64,000 nucleotides of DNA from positions 3,844,001 through 3,908,000 of the forward strand of contig NC_014640.1 of NCBI RefSeq assembly GCF_000165835.1, given 5' to 3'. The translations under genes were made by a program, and so were the position numbers. Under the pieces are notes generated by a model. It was given only the letters and a program-made list of their open reading frames with translations, made no database searches and was not told the origin of the DNA. The stretch comes from Achromobacter xylosoxidans A8 (lineage in GTDB: Bacteria; Pseudomonadota; Gammaproteobacteria; Burkholderiales; Burkholderiaceae_B). Shown in pieces: positions 36,370 through 44,871 of the stretch (position 1 is the stretch's first letter; every line of letters begins with the position of its first letter).

Positions 36370-37149
36370 CTAGGCTCCGATGGAACGCAGCGCGCGCTTG
36401 CAGATGCGTTGCGTCGCCTCGGCCGGCTTGCCTTTGGACCAGCGCGCGCAGACCTCGCGTACCCAATCCGGCTGGTCCTTGCTGGCGTCGTTCAGCCAGT
36501 TTGCGACCGAGTCCTGCACGTAGACGGCCGGGTCGGCCCGCAGCGGCTCAAGCAGGGGCAGCGCCCTGCCGGGATCGGCCTTCAAGGCCGCAATGTGCGC
36601 GCACCAGACCCCGCGCGGCCGCAGCGACTCGCTGGCGTAACGGCGCACGCGTTCGGAGGCATCCGCCGTCCAGGGCTGCAGCAGTTCCAATGCCGTGTCC
36701 AGCTCGGCCGCCAACTGCGGGCGCAGCGCCAGCCAGGCCCATTCCCGCACGCCGAAATGCGCATCGTCGGCCAGCGGCCGGATCAACGCCAGCCGCTGCT
36801 TCAGGGTCAGATCCGGCATCATCCCGACCATGAAGCAGGCCCAGCCCCGGACGGTATCCGAGCGGTGGCTGCGCAACGGTTTGAAGGCGTCCTTGCCCAG
36901 GCCCTCCTGCAAGTGATGCGCTGCAGCGGCCATGCGCTTGGAGATCCCCATCCCAGCCTGGGCGCGCAGCGCGGCGATGGCCTCGGCGCCCACCTGCGGG
37001 GCGGCCGCCTGCATCAGTTCGGCAAAGTCCACAGCCAGGCATTCAGTCAGGTTGCCGGCCGGTTCGCCGGCGTTCAGCTGCGCCAGGCGCTCGGCGCTGA
37101 TGTCCTTCACGCCCCGGCCCGTCGGCGCGGCTGAGGTCTTCTTGCTCAT
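36370..37149 (-). CDS. DNA alkylation repair (AlkD-like) HEAT-repeat protein
   Basis: 259 aa, starting 'MSKKTSAAPTGRGVKDIS'. Helical HEAT-like repeats ('VRGWACFMVGMMPDLTLKQR', 'FGVREWAWLALRPQLAAELD', 'SERVRRYASESLRPRGVW') match the AlkD-like DNA alkylation repair family, whose founding members remove bulky N-alkyl lesions. I cannot verify the catalytic Asp/Trp/Arg set. The start overlaps the MarR stop (ATGA), so they form a coupled operon. Confidence 0.82.
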   Translation of the reverse strand: MSKKTSAAPTGRGVKDISAERLAQLNAGEPAGNLTECLAVDFAELMQAAAPQVGAEAIAALRAQAGMGISKRMAAAAHHLQEGLGKDAFKPLRSHRSDTVRGWACFMVGMMPDLTLKQRLALIRPLADDAHFGVREWAWLALRPQLAAELDTALELLQPWTADASERVRRYASESLRPRGVWCAHIAALKADPGRALPLLEPLRADPAVYVQDSVANWLNDASKDQPDWVREVCARWSKGKPAEATQRICKRALRSIGA

Positions 37150-37676
37150 TGCGTAGTCTCCTGCCCAGTAGCCCGGCCCGAGTCGGTTCCTTGCCAGATC
37201 TTGCCCAGCAGCGCGCGCAGGCTGGCCCGGTCCGCAAGGCTCAAGCCCGCGAACAAGGAGCCTATCCAGTCCGTATGCGTCTTGAACAACTGCCCGGCCT
37301 CGGCCCGCCCCTTGGCGCTGAGCTTCACGATAATCTTGCGCCGGTCCTCCTTGCCAGCGCGCCGCAAGACGAATCCGTCGCGCTCCAGGCCGTCCAGCAG
37401 GCCCGTGACCGTGGCCCGTGTGACACCGGCGCCATCGGCCAGCTCGTGCGGCGACATACCGTCCGCCTGCTCGTGCAACAGGAACAGCAGCACGAACTTC
37501 CCTTCCGACAATTGGCGCGGCGCCAGCCGGGCGGCGCAATCCCGGTCGATGGCGTTGGCCAGCGACAGCAGCTGAAAGCAAAGGCCTATCCCGTCCGCCG
37601 TCGGCAGGCCGCGCCTGGCCGCGACTTCAAGCAGCGCGCGGTGCTTGGGTTCCAGCATGTGTTGTGCGTCTTGCAT
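37146..37676 (-). CDS. MarR-family transcriptional regulator
   Basis: 176 aa from the Met at 37676; an in-frame ATG at 37709 would add 11 residues but lies 4 bp from a likely operator and inside the -10 region. The winged helix-turn-helix ('MSPHELADGAGVTRATVTGL', 'LDGLERDGFVLRRAGKEDRR') is canonical. It is followed by an AlkD-like gene with a 4-bp overlap. Target is likely the operon itself. Confidence 0.9.
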   Translation of the reverse strand: MQDAQHMLEPKHRALLEVAARRGLPTADGIGLCFQLLSLANAIDRDCAARLAPRQLSEGKFVLLFLLHEQADGMSPHELADGAGVTRATVTGLLDGLERDGFVLRRAGKEDRRKIIVKLSAKGRAEAGQLFKTHTDWIGSLFAGLSLADRASLRALLGKIWQGTDSGRATGQETTQ

Positions 37677-37713
37677 GTGGGATCTGACCCTGTGATTCTC
37701 GACGTCCATATAA

Positions 37714-37725
37714 TAAGGTGCCTAA
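37714..37725. promoter_or_regulatory. Candidate MarR operator
   Basis: Near-palindrome 'taaggtgcctaa' (10 of 12 bases symmetric, one mismatched pair) next to a 'tatta'-type -10 on the minus strand, just upstream of the MarR gene. Its form resembles MarR/HpaR-type sites. Prediction only. Confidence 0.5.
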
Positions 37726-37801
37726 CTATTTTTCCGCAAGATGGCTGCTGCAGTTCGAACCGCTATCATCCTGGCTACTCAAGCAGTCGACGACTGAATC
37801 C

Positions 37802-38317
37802 ATGCCCCTACCCTCCCGCGTGACCCTGCGCCGCATGCAGGAAGACGACATCCCGATGCTGCTGGCCATGGAATCGGATCCCGAGGTCATGCGCCACAGC
37901 ACCGGCGTCAAACCGGCAGACGAGGCGCGGCGGCAAGAGCTGCTGGCATGGCTGCGTGAACCGCTGACCCGGCTGGGCCATTGGGCGGTCGCGATCGATG
38001 GCGCCGCAGTGGGCTGGGTGAGCCTGGTCCCTCTGGCAGGCACGGACAGCATCCAGCTTGCCTATCGGCTGCAACGCGCGGTTTGGGGACGGGGGTACGC
38101 CAGCCAGGCAGCGAAGCAGTTGTGCGAATACGCCTGGCGCGAGCTTGAAGTGGCCGAACTCGTCGCGGTGGTCTGGCCCGACAACCAAGCCTCCGTTCGC
38201 GTCCTGGAGAAACTGGGTTTCACGTTCCGCACGCGCGAGCGCCACTACGACCGCGACACCTTCGTTTATGCACTGCCGCGTCCTGTCGCCGAATCCGACC
38301 TATCATTGCGGCCCTGA
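37802..38317 (+). CDS. GNAT family N-acetyltransferase
   Basis: 171 aa, starting 'MPLPSRVTLRRMQEDDI'. Family regions are 'LAYRLQRAVWGRGYASQAAK' (acetyl-CoA loop, R-x-x-W-G-R-G-Y-A) and 'PDNQASVRVLEKLGFTF'. RimJ/RimL-like. Divergent from the MarR gene. Acceptor unknown. Confidence 0.9.
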   Translation: MPLPSRVTLRRMQEDDIPMLLAMESDPEVMRHSTGVKPADEARRQELLAWLREPLTRLGHWAVAIDGAAVGWVSLVPLAGTDSIQLAYRLQRAVWGRGYASQAAKQLCEYAWRELEVAELVAVVWPDNQASVRVLEKLGFTFRTRERHYDRDTFVYALPRPVAESDLSLRP

Positions 38318-38335
38318 TCTCCCCATGCGCCATTC

Positions 38336-38809
38336 ATGCAGAAATCCGCCATGAACTACCCCGTGCTTCCCGCGTCCGAATTCTCCGCCGCCCGTGTCGT
38401 GCCCGAGCTGCTGGTGTCCGACATCCACAAGAGCCTGCATTTCTGGTGCGGGCTCTGCGGGTTCTCGATAGCCTACGACCGCCCGGAAGACCATTTCGCC
38501 TATCTGGACAAGAGTGGTTCGCAGGTCATGCTGGAGGAACACGGCCACGGCAGGAACTGGATCACCGGCCCGCTGGAAGCGCCGCTGGGACGCGGGATCA
38601 ATCTGCAGATCGAGGTGCCTTCGATCACGCCGATGGTCGACGCCTTGCGCGGCGCCGGGTGGCCGCTGTACATGGAACCCGAGGAGAAGTGGTACCGCGC
38701 CGGTACGACCGAGGTCGGCGTGCACCAGTTCCTGGTGCAGGATCCCGATGGCTATCTCATCCGCTACTCGGCGGGCCTGGGCAGGCGCGACGTTCCGCCG
38801 GCGGCCTGA
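38336..38809 (+). CDS. VOC family protein (bleomycin-resistance/glyoxalase-like)
   Basis: 157 aa (or 152 from the in-frame ATG at 38351; neither has a clear ribosome-binding site). VOC elements: 'VPELLVSDIHKSLHFWCGLC', 'LDKSGSQVMLEEHGHGRNWI' and the closing 'FLVQDPDGYLIRYS'. It resembles BLM-binding proteins, but resistance is not established from sequence. Starts 18 bp after the GNAT gene, so probably co-transcribed. Confidence 0.85.
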   Translation: MQKSAMNYPVLPASEFSAARVVPELLVSDIHKSLHFWCGLCGFSIAYDRPEDHFAYLDKSGSQVMLEEHGHGRNWITGPLEAPLGRGINLQIEVPSITPMVDALRGAGWPLYMEPEEKWYRAGTTEVGVHQFLVQDPDGYLIRYSAGLGRRDVPPAA

Positions 38810-38820
38810 GCCACGGCGGC

Positions 38821-38848
38821 TTGGAGGCGGCGTCCCAGCCGCCTCCAA
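38821..38848. terminator. Strong hairpin between convergent VOC and TRAP genes
   Basis: Perfect 11-bp stem ('ttggaggcggc' / 'gccgcctccaa') with a 6-base loop, between two facing 3' ends. No clean U-tract, but the stem is strong enough to serve both directions. Confidence 0.65.
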
Positions 38849-38857
38849 TCAGGGTCT

Positions 38858-40837
38858 TCAGCGGTACAACACCGTCGGCAGCCACATGCCTATGCCCGGA
38901 AACACGTACAGCAGGAAGATCGCCACCACCTGGATGCCCATGAACGGCATCATGCCCAGGAAGATCTGGTTCAGCGTCACGTGCGGGGGCGACACGCCCT
39001 TCAGGTAGAAGGCCGACATGGCGACCGGCGGCGACAGGAAGGCCGTCTGCAGGTTCAGCGCGACCAGCAGGCCGAAGAACAACGGGTCGATGCCGAAGGT
39101 GTTGAGCAGCGGCACGAAGATGGGCATGAAGATCACGATGATCTCGGTCCATTCCAGCGGCCAGCCCAGCAGGAAGATGATGATCTGCGCCAGCAGCAGG
39201 AACTGCAGCTGCGACAGCCCCAGCGACAGCACCCATTCCTCGATGATGCGCTGTCCGCCCAGCAGCGCGAACGCGGCCGAGAATATCGACGAACCGACGA
39301 ACAGCCAGCACACCATGGCGCTGGTCTTGGCCGTCAGGTACACCGATTCGCGCAGTACCGGCAGATTCAGCCGCCGGTACGCCAGCGCCAGCAGCGCACC
39401 GCCCATGGCGCCCATGGCCGCGGCTTCGCTGGGGGTGGCCAGGCCGAAGGCGATGGATCCCAGCACCGCCGCGATCATCACCGCCAATGGAAAGAACGAG
39501 GACATCAGCATCTTGAAGATTTCCAGCCGCGCCCACGTCAGCATCGCATAGAACAGCACCAGGATTGCCGCGCATATGGCCGCGAAGATCCAGAAGCCCT
39601 GGGGTGCGGCAATGCCCTCGTCGGCGGCTGCCGGCGTCTGCGCGGCGGCGGATGCGGCTGGCGCGCCCGGCGGCTCGGCCAGGCCGCCGGCTGTTGCGGG
39701 CGGGTTCGAGGGGGGCTCAGCCAGGCCGCCGACGGCAGCCGGCTCGTTCGCAGGAGGCTCGGCCAGTTCGTTGGACGGCGGCTCCGCCAGGCCGTCGGCT
39801 GGCGGCTCGCTGAACTCCGAATCGAAGCCGCCCGATCCCAGCTGCAGCTCGGCGGGAATCTCGTACACCACTTCCGGACGCGTCGACGCCTGGTACACCA
39901 CGGCCAGCAACAGCACCGTGACCGCCAGCGGCGCCAGCGCCAGCGCCATGTTGCGCAGCAGGAAGCCGAACGGCACGTTCTGGTTGCGGCGCCCCTTGAA
40001 CATGGCCGCCAGCATGCCGGACACGGCGCGGGTATAGCCGCCCGAGGCCAGCGCCGCCGAGTTCGCGGACAGCGGCACGCCGCGTTCCTCCTTGGGCAGC
40101 GGCGGCGCCATGTCGGGGCGCAGCTTGGCCACGATGATCACGTAGATCATGTACAGCACCGCCAGCATGATGCCCGGGAACAGCGCCCCCGCGTATAGCT
40201 GCACCACCGACACGCCGGTGGTCGCGCCGTACACGATCAGCATCACGGACGGCGGCAGCAGGATGCCGAGGCAGCCGCCCGCCGTAATGGCCCCGGCCGT
40301 CAGGCGCACGCTGTAGCCGGCCTTGAGCATCGCCGGCATGGCCAGCAGGCCCATCAACGTAACCACCGCCCCGACAATGCCCGTGGCGGTGGCGAAGATC
40401 GCGCAGGTCGCCAGCGTGGCCACGGCCAGCGCGCCCGGCACGCGCGCCAGCGCCAGGTGCATGGAGCGGAACAGCTTTTCGATCAGGTTGGCGCGTTCGA
40501 CCAGATAGCCCATGAACACGAACAGCGGAATCGAGATCAGCGAGTCGTTGGTCATGGTGGCGTAAGTGCGCTGCACCATCAGGTCCAGCGTCTGCCCGAC
40601 CGAGCGGCCCGCATCCGAACTCTGCATGTAGTACGCCAGGAACGTGAACAGCACGCCCATGCCCATCAGCGTGAACGCCGTGGGAAAACCCAGCATGATC
40701 GCCACCACGATCAAGGCCAGCATCAAGAGGCCGATATGCCCGGTGGTGAGATTGTCCCAGGGAGTCAGGAAGGCAATCATCAGCACCACCAGGCCGATGC
40801 ACGACAGGCCGAACCATAGCGCCTTGTGGATTTTCAT
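38858..40837 (-). CDS. TRAP transporter large permease (DctM-like)
   Basis: 659-aa inner-membrane protein of the DctM (TRAP large subunit) family. The N-terminal half has 'LISIPLFVFMGYLVERANL' and 'ITAGGCLGILLPPSVMLIVY', the C-terminal half 'LATPSEAAAMGAMGGALLAL' and 'LLLAQIIIFLLGWPLEWTEI'. Between two membrane segments, at about residues 334-412, is an unusual low-complexity loop with repeated 'GLAEPP' units. The start overlaps the DctQ stop (ATGA). Confidence 0.9.
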   Translation of the reverse strand: MKIHKALWFGLSCIGLVVLMIAFLTPWDNLTTGHIGLLMLALIVVAIMLGFPTAFTLMGMGVLFTFLAYYMQSSDAGRSVGQTLDLMVQRTYATMTNDSLISIPLFVFMGYLVERANLIEKLFRSMHLALARVPGALAVATLATCAIFATATGIVGAVVTLMGLLAMPAMLKAGYSVRLTAGAITAGGCLGILLPPSVMLIVYGATTGVSVVQLYAGALFPGIMLAVLYMIYVIIVAKLRPDMAPPLPKEERGVPLSANSAALASGGYTRAVSGMLAAMFKGRRNQNVPFGFLLRNMALALAPLAVTVLLLAVVYQASTRPEVVYEIPAELQLGSGGFDSEFSEPPADGLAEPPSNELAEPPANEPAAVGGLAEPPSNPPATAGGLAEPPGAPAASAAAQTPAAADEGIAAPQGFWIFAAICAAILVLFYAMLTWARLEIFKMLMSSFFPLAVMIAAVLGSIAFGLATPSEAAAMGAMGGALLALAYRRLNLPVLRESVYLTAKTSAMVCWLFVGSSIFSAAFALLGGQRIIEEWVLSLGLSQLQFLLLAQIIIFLLGWPLEWTEIIVIFMPIFVPLLNTFGIDPLFFGLLVALNLQTAFLSPPVAMSAFYLKGVSPPHVTLNQIFLGMMPFMGIQVVAIFLLYVFPGIGMWLPTVLYR

Positions 40838-41457
40838 GGCCGCGGCTCCCCTGACGTGACGTAGCGGTCGAGCTTGGCGATGTCCTCGTCCTTCACATGC
40901 ACCATCTGCTTGAGCTTGTCGACGTCCACTTCCTCGACGTCTTCCGCGCGCGAGGGCCAGGCCCCGCGCCGCAGGCACAGCACGCAGCGCAGCACTTCCG
41001 CCACGCCCTGCAGCAGCAGGACCGCGCCCGCGATCGGAATGAATGCCTTGAAGGGATAGATCGGCGGCCCGTTGGCCATCAGCGAGGAATGCTCGCGGAT
41101 GGCGATGGAATAGCCGGCGTAGTACCAGCCGGCCCATACCAGCGCGATCACGCCAGGGAAAAAGAAGACGATGAACAGGACCAGGTCCAGGCCCGCCTGC
41201 ACGCGCGGCGGCAGGAAGCCGTACAGGATGTCCCCGCGCACATGCCCGTTCTTGGCCAGGGTGTAGGCCCCCGCCATCATGAACAGGATGCCGTAATACA
41301 TCATCTGCATATCGAACGCCCAGGCGCTCGGCTGGTTCCACAGGTAGCGCGCGGCCACCTCCCAACAGACATGCAAGGTCAGGGCGACGATCAACCAGGC
41401 AAAGGTCTGTCCGACAAAAGTGGAGATACGGTCTATGAAACGTACGATGCGGATCAT
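40834..41457 (-). CDS. TRAP transporter small permease (DctQ-like)
   Basis: 207 aa with four membrane segments in the first 170 residues ('FVGQTFAWLIVALTLHVCWE', 'YYGILFMMAGAYTLAKNGHV', 'GLDLVLFIVFFFPGVIALVW', 'AFIPIAGAVLLLQGVAEVLR'), including the DctQ-type 'LAKNGHVRGDI'. The charged C-terminal tail (about 170-207) is cytoplasmic. It lies 80 bp after the binding-protein gene and is coupled to the large permease. Confidence 0.9.
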   Translation of the reverse strand: MIRIVRFIDRISTFVGQTFAWLIVALTLHVCWEVAARYLWNQPSAWAFDMQMMYYGILFMMAGAYTLAKNGHVRGDILYGFLPPRVQAGLDLVLFIVFFFPGVIALVWAGWYYAGYSIAIREHSSLMANGPPIYPFKAFIPIAGAVLLLQGVAEVLRCVLCLRRGAWPSRAEDVEEVDVDKLKQMVHVKDEDIAKLDRYVTSGEPRP

Positions 41458-41484
41458 CTCACTTCCAGGTCAAGACGCATGACA

Positions 41485-41521
41485 TCCCGCCGCGCGCCGA
41501 TGAACGGCGCGCGGCGCGGGA
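41485..41521 (-). promoter_or_regulatory. Intercistronic hairpin between TRAP binding-protein and permease genes
   Basis: About 15 base pairs of GC-rich stem with one bulged base and a 5-base loop ('atgaa'). It sits between the binding-protein gene and the membrane-component genes of one operon. Such stems commonly protect the upstream message or attenuate read-through, which would give more binding protein than permease. Confidence 0.6.
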
Positions 41522-41537
41522 TACAGGTACCGGTCCC

Positions 41538-42662
41538 TCAGGCGGGTTTAGTACTGCGCGAGAAGTAGTGGTTGTAGGCCATGCGGAAGTTGACCGAGGT
41601 GTCCCCGTGCCAGCGCCCCACCCGCTCGGCGAAGGCGCGCTGCGACTCCAGCACCTTCTTGAACAAGGGATTTTCGGCCGAGCGCTTGGCGATCATCTCG
41701 TCCCAGATCTTCAGCTGCTGCTGCAGGATGGCGTCGGGCGTCTTGTAGAACTTGACGTTGTGGTCCTTCTGCAGCTTGCCGTAGTCCTGCGAATAGCGGT
41801 TCGCCGCCTTCCAGGACATGTCCGCACTGGCCGCCTGCGCGGCATTGCGCAGGATGTGCTTCAGGTTGTCGGGCAGCGCGTCGTACTTGGCCTTGTTGAA
41901 CAGGATTTCGAACTGCTCCGCGCTCTGGTGGAAGCTCTGCAGCATGCAGATCTTGGAGACGTCCTGGAAGCCCAGCGCCAGGTCCGAGGACGCGTTGTTG
42001 AATTCCGCCCCGTCCAGCAGGCCGCGGTCCAGCGCCGGCACGATTTCCCCGCCCGGCAGCGCGTTCACGGCCGCGCCCATGGCGGTGTACATGTCGATGG
42101 CCAGGCCCACGGTGCGGAACTTGAGGCCCTTGACCTCCTCCATCTTTGTGATGGGCCTTTTGAACCATCCGAAAGGTTGAGTCGGCATGGGACCGTACAT
42201 CAGCGACACCACGTTCACGCCCATGGCCTTCTGGATCTCGACCAGCAGTTCCTTGCCGCCGCCGTATTCATGCCAGGCGAGCAGCATGTTGGCGTCCATG
42301 CCGAAGGACGGACCCGAGCCCCACAGGGCAACCGCCGTGTTCTTGCCGTACCAGTAAGCGACCACGCCATGCCCGCCGTCCAGCGTGCCTGCGGACACCG
42401 CGTCCAGCAGATCGAAGGCCTTGACCACGGCGCCGGCCGGCAGGATCTCGATCTTCAACTGGCCGCCGGCCATGTCGTTGACCTTCTGCGCATAGTCGCG
42501 CGCGAACTCGTGGAAGATGTCGTTGGCGGGCCAGGTGCTCTGGAAGCGCAGGGAAACCGGCGCATTCTGCGAGCGGGCGACGGCCGGAAATCCGAGCGCG
42601 GCGGCCCCGGCGACGGCGGCGCCCGAGATGAACTTGCGGCGGGGCTTTGTAACGTGTTGCAT
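41538..42662 (-). CDS. TRAP transporter solute-binding protein (DctP-like)
   Basis: 374 aa. The N-terminus 'PRRKFISGAAVAGAAALGF' is a twin-arginine type signal, so export may be by Tat. The DctP/TRAP signature is present ('LRFQSTWPANDIFHEFARDY', 'EVKGLKFRTVGLAIDMYTAM', 'ALDRGLLDGAEFNNASSDLA'). First gene of the binding protein-DctQ-DctM operon. Close to the group with binding proteins for 2-oxo acids and aromatic carboxylates, but the ligand is not predictable. Confidence 0.92.
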   Translation of the reverse strand: MQHVTKPRRKFISGAAVAGAAALGFPAVARSQNAPVSLRFQSTWPANDIFHEFARDYAQKVNDMAGGQLKIEILPAGAVVKAFDLLDAVSAGTLDGGHGVVAYWYGKNTAVALWGSGPSFGMDANMLLAWHEYGGGKELLVEIQKAMGVNVVSLMYGPMPTQPFGWFKRPITKMEEVKGLKFRTVGLAIDMYTAMGAAVNALPGGEIVPALDRGLLDGAEFNNASSDLALGFQDVSKICMLQSFHQSAEQFEILFNKAKYDALPDNLKHILRNAAQAASADMSWKAANRYSQDYGKLQKDHNVKFYKTPDAILQQQLKIWDEMIAKRSAENPLFKKVLESQRAFAERVGRWHGDTSVNFRMAYNHYFSRSTKPA

Positions 42663-42793
42663 GGCTTGTTGTCTCCTGAATTAGGACTACATGGACCAGC
42701 TTGTAGTTACTACTCCTGCGTGGGCGCGGGATGGTGAAGCCTGCTGCGGGATCCCGCGGGCGCGGTTGCGGACGATACGCAAAGCGTGTGCTG

Positions 42794-42822
42794 ATTAAAC
42801 CTTTCTGACTAATCGCTGACAA
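42794..42822 (-). promoter_or_regulatory. Candidate sigma-70 promoter of the TRAP operon
   Basis: On the minus strand: 'ttgtca' (42822-42817), 17-base spacer, 'tttaat' (42799-42794), each 5 of 6 to consensus. It would give a leader of about 125 bases before the binding-protein gene. Confidence 0.65.
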
Positions 42823-42859
42823 TCAGCTTTGTGTCAGGAATTACCCTAGACACGGGGCA

Positions 42860-43513
42860 CTAGTGCTTTCGTACGGTCCTTCCTCGAGCGGCAGACTTCA
42901 CGCACCGCTGCTCCAGGCCGCCGACGATGGCGGCAAGCCCATATTCGAAAGCCGCATCAGGTCCAGCGGCGTCGAATGCCTGCAAAGCCTGGGCCAGCAA
43001 TGGCGTCGCGGACGACGGAGCCTGCTGCGCGCCGGCCCGTCGTTCCTGTTCGTCGCCCGCGGCCGCCTGCTGTTCGAGCACGGCGCCGACGGTGAAATAG
43101 CTGATCGTCGTCAGCGCGTAAGCGGCGTCGGCTGGCGCGAATCCCTCTTCGCACAGAAACGCCAATTGCGCCTCCACGGCTTCGAATTGCGGTTCGCTCG
43201 GTCGGGTGCCGGCGTGTATGCGCGCGCCGTCGCGATAGGCCAACAAGGCCCGCCGGAAGCTGCGCGCATTGCCGTTCAGGAAAGCGCGCCAGCTATCGCC
43301 CGGCCTGGGCATCGAGTACGTGTGGCTCTCCGACAGCATCGCCTCGCCCAAGCGGTCCAGCAGCGCGCGCTTGTTCTTGAAATGCCAGTAAAGCGCGGGC
43401 TGCCGGACGCCCAGGCGATCGGCCAGCTTGCGCGTCGTCAGGCCATCCACCCCCACCTCGTCCAGCAGGTCCAGCCCGGCGCGGATCACGGCATCCAGCT
43501 GCAATTTGGTCAT
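42860..43513 (-). CDS. tetR: TetR tetracycline repressor homologue
   Basis: 217 aa, starting at 'MTKLQLDAVIRAGLDLLDEV' with a 'gagga' ribosome-binding site. The helix-turn-helix ('LTTRKLADRLGVRQPALYWH') and the ligand-domain segment 'SFRRALLAYRDGARIHAGTR' are almost those of class A TetR as I recall it. Divergent from a Tet(A)-like efflux gene, with two tet-operator-like palindromes between them. The symbol is by homology; induction by tetracycline is inferred. Confidence 0.9.
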   Translation of the reverse strand: MTKLQLDAVIRAGLDLLDEVGVDGLTTRKLADRLGVRQPALYWHFKNKRALLDRLGEAMLSESHTYSMPRPGDSWRAFLNGNARSFRRALLAYRDGARIHAGTRPSEPQFEAVEAQLAFLCEEGFAPADAAYALTTISYFTVGAVLEQQAAAGDEQERRAGAQQAPSSATPLLAQALQAFDAAGPDAAFEYGLAAIVGGLEQRCVKSAARGRTVRKH

Positions 43514-43531
43514 GACGCTTCCTCGTGGAAC

Positions 43532-43560
43532 TTGATAATTTATCAATGATAAATTATTGT
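43532..43560 (+). promoter_or_regulatory. Candidate promoter of the Tet(A)-like gene
   Basis: 'ttgata' (43532-43537) and 'tattgt' (43555-43560) with a 17-base spacer, 5 of 6 and 4 of 6 to consensus. Operator O1 fills the spacer, so TetR binding would block RNA polymerase. Confidence 0.65.
43535..43557. promoter_or_regulatory. tet operator-like palindrome O1
   Basis: Perfect inverted repeat: 11-bp arms around one central A, with core 'tttatcaatgataaa' (compare 'ctatcattgatag' of known tet operators). Located between tetR and the efflux gene. Confidence 0.85.
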
Positions 43561-43568
43561 GCCGAAAA

Positions 43569-43585
43569 ATTTATCAACGATAAAT
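43569..43585. promoter_or_regulatory. tet operator-like palindrome O2
   Basis: 'atttatcaacgataaat', 7 of 8 symmetric pairs around a central A, 31 bp centre-to-centre from O1. Two operators at about this spacing are standard in tet regulons. Confidence 0.8.
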
Positions 43586-43633
43586 AAATACGAATCAGCA
43601 CATGAAATCCACACCCCTACCCGAAGGCCGGAC

Positions 43634-44815
43634 GTGAGAGCCGGCCATGCCCTGGTTATCCTGAGCACCGTTGCGCTGGACGCGGTCGGCATAGGCCTGG
43701 TCATGCCCGTCCTGCCCGGCCTGCTGCGAGGCCTGGTCCACTCGGAGGAGATTGCCGGCCACTATGGGGCCTTGCTCGCGGCGTATGCGCTGATGCAGTT
43801 CCTCTGCGCCCCGGCGCTGGGCGCGCTGTCCGACCGCTATGGGCGGCGGCCGATCCTGCTGCTCTCGCTGGCGGGCGCCGCCATCGACTACCTGATCATG
43901 GCGACGGCCCCGACCCTGCTGGTCCTGTATCTGGGGCGGCTCGTCGCCGGCATCACCGGCGCCACCGGTGCGGTGGCGGGCGCCTGCATCGCCGACCTCA
44001 CCAAGGAGGGCGAGCGGGCGCGCTACTTCGGCCTGATGAGCGCCTGCTTCGGCGTCGGCATGATTGCCGGTCCCGTCATCGGCGGCCTGTTGGGCGGCAT
44101 CTCGCCGCAGCTGCCGTTCCTGGCGGCCGCGATCCTCAACGGCCTGAATTTTCTGATGGGGTGCTTCCTGTTGCCGGAGTCGCATCGCGGCGAGCGGCGG
44201 CCGCTGTCGCTGAAGGCGCTCATGCCCGCTTCCTCTTTCCTGTGGGCGCGCGGCAAGACGGCGGTGATCGCCTTGATGGCCGTCTTTTTCGTCATGCAGT
44301 TCGTGGGACAGGTGCCCGCCACGCTGTGGGTCATATATGGCGAAGACCGCTACCAGTGGGATGCCGCCACGGTCGGCCTGTCGCTGGCCGCGTTCGGCGC
44401 GCTGCACGCCCTGGTCCAGGCGCTGGCCACCGGCCCCGCCACGGCGCGACTGGGAGAAAAGCGGACGCTGTTGCTGGGCATGGCCGCCGATGCCCTGGGC
44501 TATGTCCTGCTGGCGTTCGCGACGCGCGGATGGATGGCCTTCCCCATCATGGTCCTGCTGGCGTCGGGCGGCATCGGCATGCCGGCGTTGCAGGCCATGC
44601 TGTCGGCGCGGGTCGAGCAGGAACGCCAAGGCCAGTTGCAGGGCGCGCTCGCCGCGTTGTCGAGCCTCAGCGCGATCGTCGGGCCCCTGGCCATCACGGC
44701 GCTCTATGCCGCCACGCTGAACGTGTGGAAAGGATGGGCATGGATCGCGGGCGCCGGGCTGTATTTTGCCTGCCTGCCGGCCTTGCGCCGCAGGGCTTCG
44801 CAAGGCAAGTCTTAG
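43634..44815 (+). CDS. Tet(A)-like tetracycline efflux MFS transporter
   Basis: 393 aa from the GTG at 43634; a GTG at 43559 would start within O1 and add atypical residues. Twelve membrane segments and the DHA1 drug-exporter motifs are visible ('STVALDAVGIGLVMPVLPGL', 'GALSDRYGRRPILLLSLAGA', 'GITGATGAVAGACIADLT', 'FGLMSACFGVGMIAGPVIGG'). These regions match class A Tet(A) very closely from memory, which is about this length (399 aa). Regulated by the divergent TetR. Located on the chromosome with no mobile-element remnants, so it may be intrinsic. Confidence 0.9.
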   Translation: MRAGHALVILSTVALDAVGIGLVMPVLPGLLRGLVHSEEIAGHYGALLAAYALMQFLCAPALGALSDRYGRRPILLLSLAGAAIDYLIMATAPTLLVLYLGRLVAGITGATGAVAGACIADLTKEGERARYFGLMSACFGVGMIAGPVIGGLLGGISPQLPFLAAAILNGLNFLMGCFLLPESHRGERRPLSLKALMPASSFLWARGKTAVIALMAVFFVMQFVGQVPATLWVIYGEDRYQWDAATVGLSLAAFGALHALVQALATGPATARLGEKRTLLLGMAADALGYVLLAFATRGWMAFPIMVLLASGGIGMPALQAMLSARVEQERQGQLQGALAALSSLSAIVGPLAITALYAATLNVWKGWAWIAGAGLYFACLPALRRRASQGKS

Positions 44816-44871
44816 TAGGACGGCACCAGTCACGCGCTACTATCGCGGAACCACAATCGGCAAGGAAAGGA

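Noticed and set aside
43559..43633. Upstream GTG start for the Tet(A)-like protein
   Set aside because: It lies in the operator/promoter region and adds residues absent from Tet efflux proteins.
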